Below are positions 29,400 through 38,532 of a stretch of DNA of 64,000 nucleotides, piece after piece. The notes below the pieces were generated by a model. The model was not told the origin of the DNA, did no database searches, and saw only the letters and a list, made by a program, of their open reading frames with translations. The position numbers and the translations under genes are program-made. Where the stretch lies: NCBI GenBank assembly GCA_963844695.1, contig CAWJPL010000016.1, positions 1 through 64,000 of the forward strand. Reading direction: 5' to 3'. The stretch comes from RYN-230 sp963844695 (lineage in GTDB: Bacteria; Actinomycetota; Actinomycetes; Streptosporangiales; Streptosporangiaceae). Within the stretch, counting starts at the first letter, position 1. Each line of letters opens with the position of its first letter.

Positions 29400-32300
29400 C
29401 TAGCCTCGCGGCCGGGGCGGCAGCGGCGGGCGCTGCTTGTCAGGACGGGTAGAGACGTCCGGCGGGGTGGCGGCCGGGCGGGATTCGAGGGCCTCCATGG
29501 CCAGCCGCACGGCGGTCTCCAGCTGGACGTCCCGGCCCTGCGCCCAGTCCTCGGGGGAGATAAGCACCTCGACGTCGGGGTCCACGCCGTGGTTCTCGAC
29601 GCCCCAGCCGAAGCCCTCCAGCCAGATGGCGTACCTGGGCACCGTCATCGCGGTCCCGTCCACCAGGACGAACGGCGTGTCGATCCCGATGACCCCGCCC
29701 CAGGTGCGGGCGCCCACCACCGGGCCGAGGCCGAGGATGCGGATGGCGGCGGTCACGATGTCGCCGTCCGACCCGGCGTTCTCGTCGGCCAGCGCCACTA
29801 TCGGCCCGCGCGGCGCGTCCCGGGGGTAGGGGGACGAGCTCATCCAGCGTGGGATGTCCCAGCCGGCGATGCGGCGGGCCAGCTTCTCGATCACCAGCTC
29901 GGACACGTGGCCGCCCCGGTTGGACCGGACGTCAACGATCAGTGCCGCCTGGGCCATCTCCACCCGGAGGTCGCGGTGGAAGTGAGCCCAGCCCTCCCCC
30001 ATCATGTCCGGGATGTGCAGGTACCCGGCCCGGCCGCCGGTCAGCTCCCGGACCCGTTGCCGCTTCTCGGTCACCCAGTCCTGGTAGCGAAGCCTGCGGT
30101 CGCTGCTGAGCGGGGTCACCGCGAACCGCCGGGACGGCTCGCCGTCGCCTGCCACCGTGAGCTCCACCGGCCGGCCCGCGGTGCCGACCAGCAGCGGCCC
30201 GGGGCCGACGGCCGGGTCCACCGGCCGCCCGTCCACGGCCACCAGCACGTCGCCGGGCCGGACCGTCACCCCCGGCGCGGCCAGCGGAGCCCGCGCCCGC
30301 GGGTCGGAGGACTCGCCGGGCAGCACCCGGTCGATGCGCCAGCGGCCGTCCGGCGCCGGGGACAGGTCCGCGCCGAGCAGGCCCACCTGTCCCTTGCCGC
30401 CGCCCGGGGTGCCCCGGGGCCGGATGTAGGCGTGGGAGGTACCCAGCTCGCCGACGACCTCCCACATCAGGTCGGTGAACTCCGAGGCAGCGCCGATCCG
30501 GTCCAGCACCGGCCGGTAGGACTCCAGGACGCCGGGCCAGTCCACCCCGGCCATGTCGGGAACCCAGAAGTCGTGCTGCATGAACCGGCCGGCCTCGGAG
30601 AACGCGTGTCCCCAGAGGGCGACCGGGTCGGCCATGAACCGGGCCCGGGACAGGTCGACCTGCACGCTGTCCGCCCCGTCCGGGTCCGCCTTCCGCGCCG
30701 ACGGGACGACCCGCAGCTCGCCGCCGTCGCGGACCACCAGCCACTCGCCGTCGCCGCTGGCCTCGAACCAGTCCAGCCCGGAGACCAGCTCCGCCGCCTT
30801 CCGGCGGCCCAGGTCGAAGCGTTCCAGCACGGACCGGGGCCGCTTGGCGTCCGGCACCGCGGCGCCCTCGCCGAGCACTCCGATGACCGGCTCCTTGAGC
30901 CAGGCGAAACCGCCGGTCACCGCGCGCAGCGACGCGTAGCGCGACTCGGCCACCGGCAGGCTGACCACCCGGGTGGCCAGGCCGTCCGCGTCAACCTGCA
31001 CGGGCGGTGGCCCGTCGTCCTCGTCATCGGCCTGGTCGTCATGCTCACCGTCATGGTCTCCCGGCGCACCGCCGGCCTGCCCGCCGCCTCTGGTCTCGCC
31101 CGCCGCGCCGTTCTTGTCGGCCCCGTTCTTGTCTGGGCCGTTCCCCACCGGCCGCCCCTGGGGCAGCGGCGCGAACGGGGACGGCGTGTCCGCGGCCAGC
31201 GGCACCAGGTACGGGCGCGACCCGAACGGGAACGAGAGGTCGAAGAAATGCGCGTCGTATACAGGGTCGAAGATGCGCGCCGACAGGAACGCCAGGTACT
31301 TGCCGTCGGCGGTGAAGACCGGCTCGGAGTCAACGAACCGGCCGTCGGTCACGTCCACTATCTCGTCGCCGGCTGTCTCGTCGTCAGCCAGCCGGGCGAG
31401 CCGGATCCGGCTGAGCGGCTCCGGGCCCGGGTGAGCCCAGGCCAGCCAGGCCGAGTCCGGTGAGTAGGACAGCCCGGACATGGCCCCGCCCGGGGACTGG
31501 GCCAGCTCGCGCACCGCGCCGGAGCCGGCGTCCACCACCAGCAGCCGGCCGTCCCGGGAGGCCACTGCGACCGTGGACCCGTCGGGCGCGGCGGCCAGCT
31601 CATTGACCAGGCCCAGCTCCCCCGCGGCGAGCCGCCGCGGACCGGCGGCCGGCTCGACCTCGACGGCGCCCTCTTCCGTGGCCACCTCGATGGCGGGCCC
31701 GACGGCAGGCTCGCCGCCCTCGGCCGCGGCGACCACGAGACCGTCCACGCCACCGGCGTCGCTGACCCACACGACCTGGCCGTCGCGGCCCAGTACCCGG
31801 GGCATCCGGGCGCGCACGTCCGCGTCCACCGCCAGGGCCCGGGCCGGGCCGTCGCGGTGGGTGAGCCAGTGCACCGTGCCCCGGACCTCAACGACGCTGG
31901 CCAGGCCGGTGTAGTCGCAGGACAGGTCGCCCAGGTGGTCCGCGGCCGACGTCAGGCGGGGGGCCAGCGCGGTGGACGCAGACCCGAGGCTGACGCTGAG
32001 CGGCCGGGGGGTGCTGTCCGCGGTGAGGTCGTCCAGCAGCCACAGCTCGCCGCGGCACTGGTAGATCACCCGGGTGCCGTCGGTGCTGGCCTGCCGGGCG
32101 TAGCCGCCGTCATGGTCGGTGTGCCGGAGCAGGTCCGATCCGTCCAGCCGGCAGGAGTACACGTTCCCCGTGCCCTCGTGGTCGGACAGGAACGCCAGCC
32201 GGTCACCGACCAGCATGGGGCTGGCGAACTGCCCGGTGAGCTCGGCCAGGACGCGCCGGAAGGGAGCACCCTGCGCCGAGGTCCACAACCGGCCAGCGGT

Positions 32301-32795
32301 GCCGCCCCGGTAGCGCTTCCAGTAGGCCGGGTCGCGTCCCCAGCTGCCGTTCAGCAGGGCCCGGCTGGTTTCCTCCAGGGCCAGGTCGGCGACCGGGCCG
32401 AGCGGGAGCCGCTGCGGCGCGCCGCCAGCCACCGGGACCTCGTACGCCCACCCCTGCCGCTCGAAGGCCTGACCGCTCGCACTGAGCGCGAGCACCCCGC
32501 CGCCCGGGGTCCAGCCGCACACCTTGGCCAGCTGATCACTCCAGTAGGTGAGCCGCCGGGCCCGCTCGCCGTCCACCCCGGCCAGGTAGACCTCGGCCGG
32601 CCCATCCCGCCAGCTGGTCCAGGCCACCCAGCTCCCGTCGCGGGAAAACCGCGGGTTGGCCGCCTCCGCCCGGTCCGCGGACAGCCGCCACGCCCGGCCG
32701 CCAGCCAGCGGTGCCAGCCACACGTCGTCCTCGGCTACGAAGGTGAGCAGGTCACCGTGGAGGCTGGGAAAGCGGAGGTACCCGGCTGAGGTCAT
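29400..32795 (-). CDS. Tricorn protease homologue, S41 family
   Basis: A 1131-residue cytosolic peptidase that trims peptides released by the proteasome or other proteases. Domain order: N-terminal beta-propellers (FPSLHGDLLTFVAEDDVWLA; NPRFSRDGSWVAWTSW), a second propeller (YSPDSAWLAWAHPG), a low-complexity acidic/Gly linker near residues 550-600, the C1 domain with EVVGELGTSHAYIRPRG (catalytic His), a PDZ domain (VRPGDVLVAVDGRPV), and the C2 domain with ALADENAGSDGDIVTAAIR holding the nucleophilic Ser; GVENHGVDPDVEV follows. All parts are present and intact. The start at 32795 fits the family. Actinomycetes commonly carry one. Confidence 0.93.
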   Translation of the reverse strand: MTSAGYLRFPSLHGDLLTFVAEDDVWLAPLAGGRAWRLSADRAEAANPRFSRDGSWVAWTSWRDGPAEVYLAGVDGERARRLTYWSDQLAKVCGWTPGGGVLALSASGQAFERQGWAYEVPVAGGAPQRLPLGPVADLALEETSRALLNGSWGRDPAYWKRYRGGTAGRLWTSAQGAPFRRVLAELTGQFASPMLVGDRLAFLSDHEGTGNVYSCRLDGSDLLRHTDHDGGYARQASTDGTRVIYQCRGELWLLDDLTADSTPRPLSVSLGSASTALAPRLTSAADHLGDLSCDYTGLASVVEVRGTVHWLTHRDGPARALAVDADVRARMPRVLGRDGQVVWVSDAGGVDGLVVAAAEGGEPAVGPAIEVATEEGAVEVEPAAGPRRLAAGELGLVNELAAAPDGSTVAVASRDGRLLVVDAGSGAVRELAQSPGGAMSGLSYSPDSAWLAWAHPGPEPLSRIRLARLADDETAGDEIVDVTDGRFVDSEPVFTADGKYLAFLSARIFDPVYDAHFFDLSFPFGSRPYLVPLAADTPSPFAPLPQGRPVGNGPDKNGADKNGAAGETRGGGQAGGAPGDHDGEHDDQADDEDDGPPPVQVDADGLATRVVSLPVAESRYASLRAVTGGFAWLKEPVIGVLGEGAAVPDAKRPRSVLERFDLGRRKAAELVSGLDWFEASGDGEWLVVRDGGELRVVPSARKADPDGADSVQVDLSRARFMADPVALWGHAFSEAGRFMQHDFWVPDMAGVDWPGVLESYRPVLDRIGAASEFTDLMWEVVGELGTSHAYIRPRGTPGGGKGQVGLLGADLSPAPDGRWRIDRVLPGESSDPRARAPLAAPGVTVRPGDVLVAVDGRPVDPAVGPGPLLVGTAGRPVELTVAGDGEPSRRFAVTPLSSDRRLRYQDWVTEKRQRVRELTGGRAGYLHIPDMMGEGWAHFHRDLRVEMAQAALIVDVRSNRGGHVSELVIEKLARRIAGWDIPRWMSSSPYPRDAPRGPIVALADENAGSDGDIVTAAIRILGLGPVVGARTWGGVIGIDTPFVLVDGTAMTVPRYAIWLEGFGWGVENHGVDPDVEVLISPEDWAQGRDVQLETAVRLAMEALESRPAATPPDVSTRPDKQRPPLPPRPRG

Positions 32796-32870
32796 CGCAT
32801 CATCGTAGGACCGGCGCCCTCCCGCCCCGACGCCCGGCCGCCCGGTTTCCGGCGCGCTGACGACGGCGGA

Positions 32871-33392
32871 TTATTCTCCGGTTGTGCCGTCTATCACTTC
32901 CCGTGCGACGTCCAGGTGCCCGGCGTGGCGGGCGTACTCCTGCAGCACGTAAGTGAGGATCCACGCCAGCGTCGGCAGCGGCCGGGGGTCGCTGTCGCGG
33001 AACCGGCCGCCGGGAGCGCTGATGTCGGTCAGCTCGGCTGCGGAGGCAATGGCCCGTGTTTGCTCGCCGGCGGCGAGGAGCGCGGCGATGAGGCTGGCGG
33101 CGGTGTCGCCTGGCCCGGCGTGCCAGCGCCCGGCCTGGTCTTCGTCGCCGTGCGGATCGGGGAGCTGCTCGGCGCGGAATCCCCAGCACAGCCACCGCCG
33201 CTCCATGTAGGCCAGGTGCTTGAGCAGCTCTAGCGGAGTCCAGCCGGACGGCAGGCGGCTGGCCCGGAGTTCCGCGTCCGCAGGCCCGGCGACCTTGCGG
33301 ATGACGACCGACCGGTAGTAGTCCAGGAAGCCCAGCAGCAGTTCTTTCGGGTCGCCGAGATCACGCCCGGGCTTGTGCACGACGGTGCTCAC
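32871..33392 (-). CDS. DinB-like (DUF664) protein
   Basis: A 173-residue four-helix-bundle protein. Three metal-binding histidines are visible: one in LELLKHLAYMERRWL and two in YVLQEYARHAGHLDVAREVI. The family includes mycothiol- and bacillithiol-dependent transferases, but most members have no known reaction, so only the fold and metal site can be stated. It precedes the SDR gene's stop by 53 bases and lies 75 bases upstream of the tricorn start; it could be in one transcript with the SDR. Confidence 0.85.
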   Translation of the reverse strand: MSTVVHKPGRDLGDPKELLLGFLDYYRSVVIRKVAGPADAELRASRLPSGWTPLELLKHLAYMERRWLCWGFRAEQLPDPHGDEDQAGRWHAGPGDTAASLIAALLAAGEQTRAIASAAELTDISAPGGRFRDSDPRPLPTLAWILTYVLQEYARHAGHLDVAREVIDGTTGE

Positions 33393-33445
33393 GCTGGTCT
33401 CCTACTGCGGGGTCTGGATCGCTGCGGACGTCCCTGGTGCCTGAG

Positions 33446-34402
33446 TCAGCGGAACCGGTCAACGCCCTCGCCATCCTCCCGTTCCCAGCCGTAGGCCGCC
33501 AGGTAGCCCCAGCAGTCCGGCTTACTGCCGTCGGTGTCGGTGACGCCATAGGCGTCGGCGAGCTGGCGGGCGCTGACGATCGTGCCCGCCCAGCGCTCAG
33601 CGTCGCCCGCCGTGGCCAGCGCGGCGATGCCCCGGGCGACGTAAGCCGGCGACTCGGAGATCGCGAAACCTGGAGTCGTCACGCAGGCGTCACGCCAGCT
33701 GGCCTCGGTGACACCGAAGTTCTCCAGCATTTTCTCCGAGCGGAGCCAGCCCGGGGTCACGCCGGCCGCCGTCACCGGCAGGTTCTCAAGTTCGGCGGCC
33801 AGCCCGGTCACGATCCGCCCGACGCTGGCTTTCACCAGGTCGTAGTAGAAACCGACGTTGCGGCGGAACTCGGCGTTGGCCTCCGAGGTCCCGTCGGTCA
33901 TCTCGACCACCAGGCCGCGGGTGCCCTGTGAGGCGGCCGTACGCAGCATCAGCGGGATGGCCGCCTGGCAGGTGATCAGATGGGTATGCACGCCCATCTG
34001 CAGCATCCGCAGCCCGCCCGGCACGTCGTGCTCCCACAACGGCTTGTCCCACTGCATGTACCGGTCGCCGCCGAAGATGTCGTTGACCAGCACGTCAAGG
34101 CGGCCGCGCTCGCCATCGATGGCTGCCACCAGCGCGGCCACCTGGCCAGGGTCCTCGTGATCAACCACTCGTGCGGCGCCCGCCCCGCCAGCCGCACGGA
34201 TCAGGTCACCGGTTTCTTCGATCGTCTCCGGCCTGCCGAGCTCGGAGGGGCCAGCGGCCCGGCCGCTGCGGCCTGTCGCGTAGACGAAGAATCCGGCCCG
34301 CGCCAGCTCGACGGCGATCGCCCGCCCCGCGCCCCGGGTGGCGCCCGCCACCAGGGCGACCGGCACCTGCTCGGCCTCGTCAGCCACCAGATCAGTAAAC
34401 AC
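33446..34402 (-). CDS. SDR-family oxidoreductase
   Basis: A short-chain dehydrogenase of about 318 residues. The cofactor loop is VALVAGATRGAGRAIAVELA (TGxxxGxG type), with YATGRSGR next. The Asn/Asp motif is DVLVNDIFGG and the catalytic Tyr-x-x-x-Lys is in FYYDLVKASVGRIVTGLAAE, with a Ser in the TDGTSEAN segment before it. A C-terminal extension of about 100 residues (SESPAYVARGIAALATAGDA) resembles DHRS1-like SDRs. I place the start at GTG 34402; upstream in-frame sequence to 34618 overlaps an AT-rich promoter region. The substrate is unknown. Confidence 0.8.
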   Translation of the reverse strand: MFTDLVADEAEQVPVALVAGATRGAGRAIAVELARAGFFVYATGRSGRAAGPSELGRPETIEETGDLIRAAGGAGAARVVDHEDPGQVAALVAAIDGERGRLDVLVNDIFGGDRYMQWDKPLWEHDVPGGLRMLQMGVHTHLITCQAAIPLMLRTAASQGTRGLVVEMTDGTSEANAEFRRNVGFYYDLVKASVGRIVTGLAAELENLPVTAAGVTPGWLRSEKMLENFGVTEASWRDACVTTPGFAISESPAYVARGIAALATAGDAERWAGTIVSARQLADAYGVTDTDGSKPDCWGYLAAYGWEREDGEGVDRFR

Positions 34403-34516
34403 CCCCGGACGGCGGCAACGCCTCCTCTCGTCGCGGCGCCCAGGGGCCAACGGCCACCAGCTTGACCATGACGTTGCCGGAAGCCTGGGCCTGACCCGTG
34501 CCCCAGCCTCCTTATT

Positions 34517-34536
34517 AACTACGTTGTTTAGTAGTT
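34517..34536. promoter_or_regulatory. Inverted repeat between the SDR and flavohemoprotein genes
   Basis: AACTAC and GTAGTT form a perfect dyad around GTTGTTTA in the most AT-rich part of the divergent intergenic region, about 115 bases before the SDR start. It is a plausible TetR- or MarR-type operator. Nothing in the window identifies the regulator. Confidence 0.4.
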
Positions 34537-34899
34537 GGCTACGCCAAATTAACGGGCGGCGGAAGACCGATCCGGGCTTACCGGAATGACTTGTCGATAG
34601 CATGCGCGGATGCCACAATCCAGGGCGTGGCGATTACATCAGGAGGGGACATTCCAGAAGAGAAATCAGCGCAAGATCGCGCCACAGGCATAACCGGGAT
34701 ACGCCGCGGTGCCCGGGCGGGGACGAACCCGGTCCCGCCCGCCGCCCCATCTCCAGGCAAAGCTCCTGTTCAGCCCCAGATCACCCCTCCTGCCCGGCCC
34801 CAGGTCGCCGGACGTCAGACCACGACTCCGGGTCTCCCAGCCGCGACCTCAGCGCGTCACACCGGAAACGAGACCCCCGAATTCGGGGGCCGGCCGGAC

Positions 34900-36024
34900 A
34901 TGCCCGATTACACAATACTGAAACAAACTCTGACTGACGCCGGCCCCGCCGCCGATAGGGAGATGGCCTATTTCTATAGCCTTCTCTTTACCGCCAACCC
35001 GGAACTGCGCGCCATGTTCCCGCTGGCCATGGATGAGCAGCGGAGGGCGCTCAGCGCGGCGCTGGCCCGGTGTGTGTGGAGCATGGACAACCCGCAGTCG
35101 CTGCACGAGTACCTGGCCCAGCTGGGCCGCGACCACCGGAAGTACGGCGTCCAGGAAAAGCACTACCAGGTCTTCGGGCAGACGCTGTCCACCGCGCTGC
35201 GGCTGCTCAACGGGGCGTCGTGGAGTCACGAGACCGCGGCCGCCTGGAACACCGCCATCAGCCACATCTGCACGGTGATGGCCGCGGCCGCCCAGGACGC
35301 GGCGGCCGAGCCGCCCTGGTGGGTCGCGGAGGTGATCCGGCACGAGCGGCGCTCCCCCGATCTGGCCGTGCTGACCGTCCGGCCCAGCCAGCCATTTGCC
35401 TTCCAGCCGGGCCAATACCTGAGCGTGCAGGTCCTGCGGTGGCCACGGGTCTGGCGGAAGTACTCCATCGCCAACGCCCCCCGGGCCGACGGCACGCTGG
35501 ACCTGCACGTCCGCGCCATTCCGGGCGGGCAGGTCAGCACGGCCCTGGTGCACGACACGCAGGTGGGTGACGCCGTGCTTCTCGGGCCGGCCCGGGGCGG
35601 CATGGTCGTCGACCACAGCTCGGCCCGCGACATCCTGTGCGTCGCCGGCGGCACCGGCTTCGCGCCCATGAAGGCGATCATCGAGGGGCTGGCCACCCAG
35701 CCCGGGGGTCAGCCCGCCCGGCGGATCCGGCTGTTCGCCGGGGCCCGGCGCCGGCCGGACCTGTACCACCTGCCTGACCTGGCCCGGCTGGAGGCGGCGT
35801 GCGCACAGCTGGAGGTGGTCACCGCGCTGTCCGATGATCCAGGGGCCGAAGGCGTGCACGGCCCGGTGCACGCCGTGGTCCGGCGTCAGGCCAGCTGGCA
35901 GGACTGCGACGTGTTCGTCAGCGGGCCGCCCGGCATGGTCCGGGCCACCCTGCGGGTGCTGGCCCACCGGGCGTCAGGCGAGCACCTGTACTGCGACCCG
36001 CCCGACGACACCGAGACCCGGTAG
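34900..36024 (+). CDS. Flavohemoprotein (globin plus FAD/NAD reductase)
   Basis: A 374-residue flavohemoglobin-like protein that would oxidise nitric oxide to nitrate. The globin part has Tyr in REMAYFYSLLFTANPELRAM, the CD1 Phe in AMFPL, and the proximal His in LAQLGRDHRKYGVQEKHYQV. The reductase part begins WWVAEVIRHERRSPDLAVLT and shows the FAD motif RKYSIANAPR, the NAD-binding GGTGFAPMKAI and a late VFVSGPPGMVR. The open frame extends upstream to 34591, but that part is Pro/Thr-rich and unlike globins, so ATG 34900 (MPDYTILKQTL) is chosen. It is divergent from the SDR gene. Confidence 0.85.
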   Translation: MPDYTILKQTLTDAGPAADREMAYFYSLLFTANPELRAMFPLAMDEQRRALSAALARCVWSMDNPQSLHEYLAQLGRDHRKYGVQEKHYQVFGQTLSTALRLLNGASWSHETAAAWNTAISHICTVMAAAAQDAAAEPPWWVAEVIRHERRSPDLAVLTVRPSQPFAFQPGQYLSVQVLRWPRVWRKYSIANAPRADGTLDLHVRAIPGGQVSTALVHDTQVGDAVLLGPARGGMVVDHSSARDILCVAGGTGFAPMKAIIEGLATQPGGQPARRIRLFAGARRRPDLYHLPDLARLEAACAQLEVVTALSDDPGAEGVHGPVHAVVRRQASWQDCDVFVSGPPGMVRATLRVLAHRASGEHLYCDPPDDTETR

Positions 36025-36082
36025 CGGGCCTGAGCGGGCCAGACCTTCCGCTAACCCGCCGCTAGCCCGGCTTTCCGCTAAC

Positions 36083-37996
36083 TCAGACCTTCCGCCATTT
36101 CGGCACCCAGGCTCCGTCCTGGACCTCGTAGTCAGCGAACAGGGCGGGCGCCTCGGCCCGCATGATCTCGGCGATCTTGCCGAACACGAGGCGGATCTCC
36201 TCCTCGGCCCCCGGGTCGGTCCGGGCCTCGATGGTGTGCCGCAGGGTCCGGATGTTCGCCGTCCAGACGATGCCGGTGGCCACCCCGTCCGGCGCGAACC
36301 GCCGCATGAACGAGGTCTTCTCCTTCTTCTCGTGGAACGGCACGCCCTCCTCGTCCAGCCCGAAGTGCTCCGCCATCCAGCGCTGGAACTCCTCCATCTG
36401 GCCGAGCAGCGCGGTGGCCCGCTTCATCAGTTCCGGGTCCTCCCGGGCCCAGTCCGGGAACCAGAACGGGATCTCGTCCAGCCGGACGAACCGCAGCGAC
36501 TCCTGCGACACCGCCGTCCCGGGCCGGTGCCGCACAAGTTCATGAGTATTCCGGAGACACGGGTTTTCCGTTACGCCTGACGAACAGCAGGCCATTGGGA
36601 ACCCGGACACAATGAATACGGCCCTCGTAGTGCTCGATTTCGTCGTTATAGCCTTCCTCGTTCGAGTAGCGGCTGCTCACGGCGTGCCTGCGGTTGTGAT
36701 TGACCAGTGGCGTGAGGCGGCGTGAAATGAGGGAAACCACGTAACATGGGCGCAGGTTACGGAAGCGCTGGCCATTCGGCATGGTGCGCTGCAGGCCCGT
36801 ACGGTCGTCGATCCGCACGTTCGCCGACCAGCCCGCTTTGATCGCCAGCACCTGCAGATCGTCCGCCATCTCACGGGACGACGTATAGATAACTCGATGG
36901 TTGAACGTGCGATGTGTCGTGCCGTCGCCTTGAATCATCGCTTCGAGGAAGATTCTGATGAGGCCCGGCGTCCACTCGCCCACCATGGCAGGTACGCGCT
37001 TGTCGTAGGAATGACCGAGTCCGGCGAGAAAATCGCGGAGTGGCAGGCACTGCGTGCGAACGCAGCCAGGACCGCTCACGGGCAGATAGGCAGGGAGCCC
37101 CATGGCGCGTATCGTGTCGGCCATCTCGTCCAGGACCTGACCGCGATTCTGAGACAAGGTGATCACGTGACGGTTGGTAGAGCCCTCCGCAAGGTAATAA
37201 CCAAGGAACTTGGCAAAGGGCTCAATGGGGAATGAGACACCTGGATAAGAGCGTGTCGCCGGCTTGTCCCGATCACGGCGTTGGTAAGTCCGTTGCGTAG
37301 CCGGGATCGTCACGTTATCAGGCGAGCAGCCTATCCAGCGCGCGTGCTTCTGATATTGAACCCTCTTATGCAGGATGTCCGCGGCCGTCTCCACCGCGAA
37401 CTCCTGCTCTCCCCGCTTCGCCCGTTGCGTGTCATGTCTCCGGATCCACATCCGGTGATTGGGCGTCACCAGCAGATCGACCTGCTCGGACTGGACCCGG
37501 TACATCGGTCCGGCGTAGTCGGCGTGGAAGACCTCAGTCGCCCTCTGATATTCCAGGTCGCGACTGACCGGGTTCAGCGTCCCGAAGACCTCTGTTCCGT
37601 CACCTTCGGCCACGGTTTCCAGCCTCAGAGGTCAGTACCTCAGTCTCGTCGTCATAACAGAACACGGCTTACGTTGTGCAGCACGAACGTGAAGCTGGCG
37701 TGCTCCAGCACCGACCCGTGCTGCTGCTTGAGGATGTTCTGCAGGTAGGCCTCGTGGTCGTTGCGGACCCGGCGGACGTTCGGGTTCAGCCCTGGCTCCC
37801 AGGCCCGGTAGCACATCTTGCCCGCGAACTCGGCCAGGTTCTGCGCGTCGCTGGCTTGGCCGCCGTCGGCCAGGTCGCCCCGGTCGAGCCGCTCCAGCCA
37901 CTGCTCACCGCCCACCTCACGCAGATACGCGGCAAGCTGGTCGTAGTCGATGGCGGGCTGCGCGACGAGGAAGACCTCAGGCTCGACACTTCTCAT
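36083..37996 (-). pseudogene. thyX: Flavin-dependent thymidylate synthase ThyX, interrupted by an intein and frameshifted
   Basis: ThyX makes dTMP from dUMP with FAD and methylene-tetrahydrofolate. The N-extein (113 residues from ATG 37996, after GGAG) reads LAEFAGKMCYRAWEPGLNPN, RRVRNDHEAYLQNILKQQHG and SVLEHASFTFVLHNVSRVL. The C-extein (36547 to 36083) reads THELVRHRPGTAVSQESLRF and ends VPKWRKV. Joined, SRVL|THELVRHR restores the conserved ThyX motif region. RHR is followed by eight residues before Ser, not the commoner seven. The reading frame is broken at the N-splice junction (37659), again near 37625 and at the C-junction near 36555. Each flank is otherwise intact. As written, no full-length protein can be made without frame correction. 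Confidence 0.85.
36548..37659 (-). mobile_element. Intein with LAGLIDADG homing endonuclease in thyX
   Basis: About 370 codons. Splicing block A is CYDDETEVLT at the first Cys (37659). Block B is VDLLVTPNHRMWI with the conserved T-x-x-H. The endonuclease has two LAGLIDADG-type helices, FAKFLGYYLAEGS and LIRIFLEAMIQGDG. The C-terminal block F is RIHCVRVPNGLLFVRRNGKP, and the last residue before the C-extein Thr reads Asn in the corrected frame. GC content is visibly lower (roughly 55-58% by eye) than the flanking 70% or more, consistent with recent acquisition. It sits directly before the RHR active-site motif, a typical choice for inteins. Three small indels, all near its ends, break it. Confidence 0.85.
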
Positions 37997-38147
37997 GGCT
38001 CCGCACCCTAGCGGTGCCTGCCGACACCGGGGCAGCCCCCCACCAGGATGGGAAAGATGAGGACGACGATGTAGAGGACACGACGGCGGCTCCGACTGAC
38101 CGATGAGAGCGCGCCAGCGGGGTGCGCGGACCGGAAGGACGTCCACG

Positions 38148-38510
38148 ATGAAATACCTGATGCTGATCTACGGGAACCAGGAGAAGTGGGACTCGATCCT
38201 CGCCGAGGAATGGCCGGAGGCCATCGCCAAGCAGGAGGCGTTCAACCGCAAGTACTCCGGCACCGGCGAGCTGATCGGCGCCTACGGCCTGGCCGACGCG
38301 GTGAACGCCCGGCTGGTCCGGCGGCAGGACGGCGCGCCCGCGGTGACCGACGGGCCGTACCTGGAGACCAAGGAGTACATCGCGAGCTTCTACCTGGTGG
38401 ACTGCGAGAACGCCGAGCGGGCCGAGCAGATCGCGGCGGACATGCCCTGGGCCGACCAGGAGCCGGTCGAGGTCTGGCCGATCCTGCACGAGTCGCCCAC
38501 GAACCCCTGA
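38148..38510 (+). CDS. YciI/DGPF-domain protein
   Basis: A 120-residue protein of the YCII-related family: MKYLMLIYGNQEKWDS, then VTDGPYLETKEYIASFYLVD, which carries the DGP(F/Y) signature with its Glu and Lys, and DMPWADQEPVEVWPI at the end. A strong GGAAGG precedes ATG 38148. It lies 22 bases before an ECF42-type sigma gene; in actinomycetes and proteobacteria the DGPF protein and ECF42 sigma factor form a conserved pair, the DGPF protein often being a target or accessory of the sigma factor. The enzymatic role is unknown. Confidence 0.88.
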   Translation: MKYLMLIYGNQEKWDSILAEEWPEAIAKQEAFNRKYSGTGELIGAYGLADAVNARLVRRQDGAPAVTDGPYLETKEYIASFYLVDCENAERAEQIAADMPWADQEPVEVWPILHESPTNP

Positions 38511-38532
38511 CCGCGCTCAGCCCGGAGCCCTG

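Noticed and set aside
34591..34899. N-terminal extension of the flavohemoprotein
   Set aside because: Pro/Thr/Gly-rich sequence with no globin similarity and weak codon structure; the globin starts at 34900.
36540..37613. The intein frame as a stand-alone homing endonuclease gene
   Set aside because: It carries splicing blocks B and F, and block A plus exteins lie directly outside in shifted frames, so it is an intein interrupted by indels and not a free gene.
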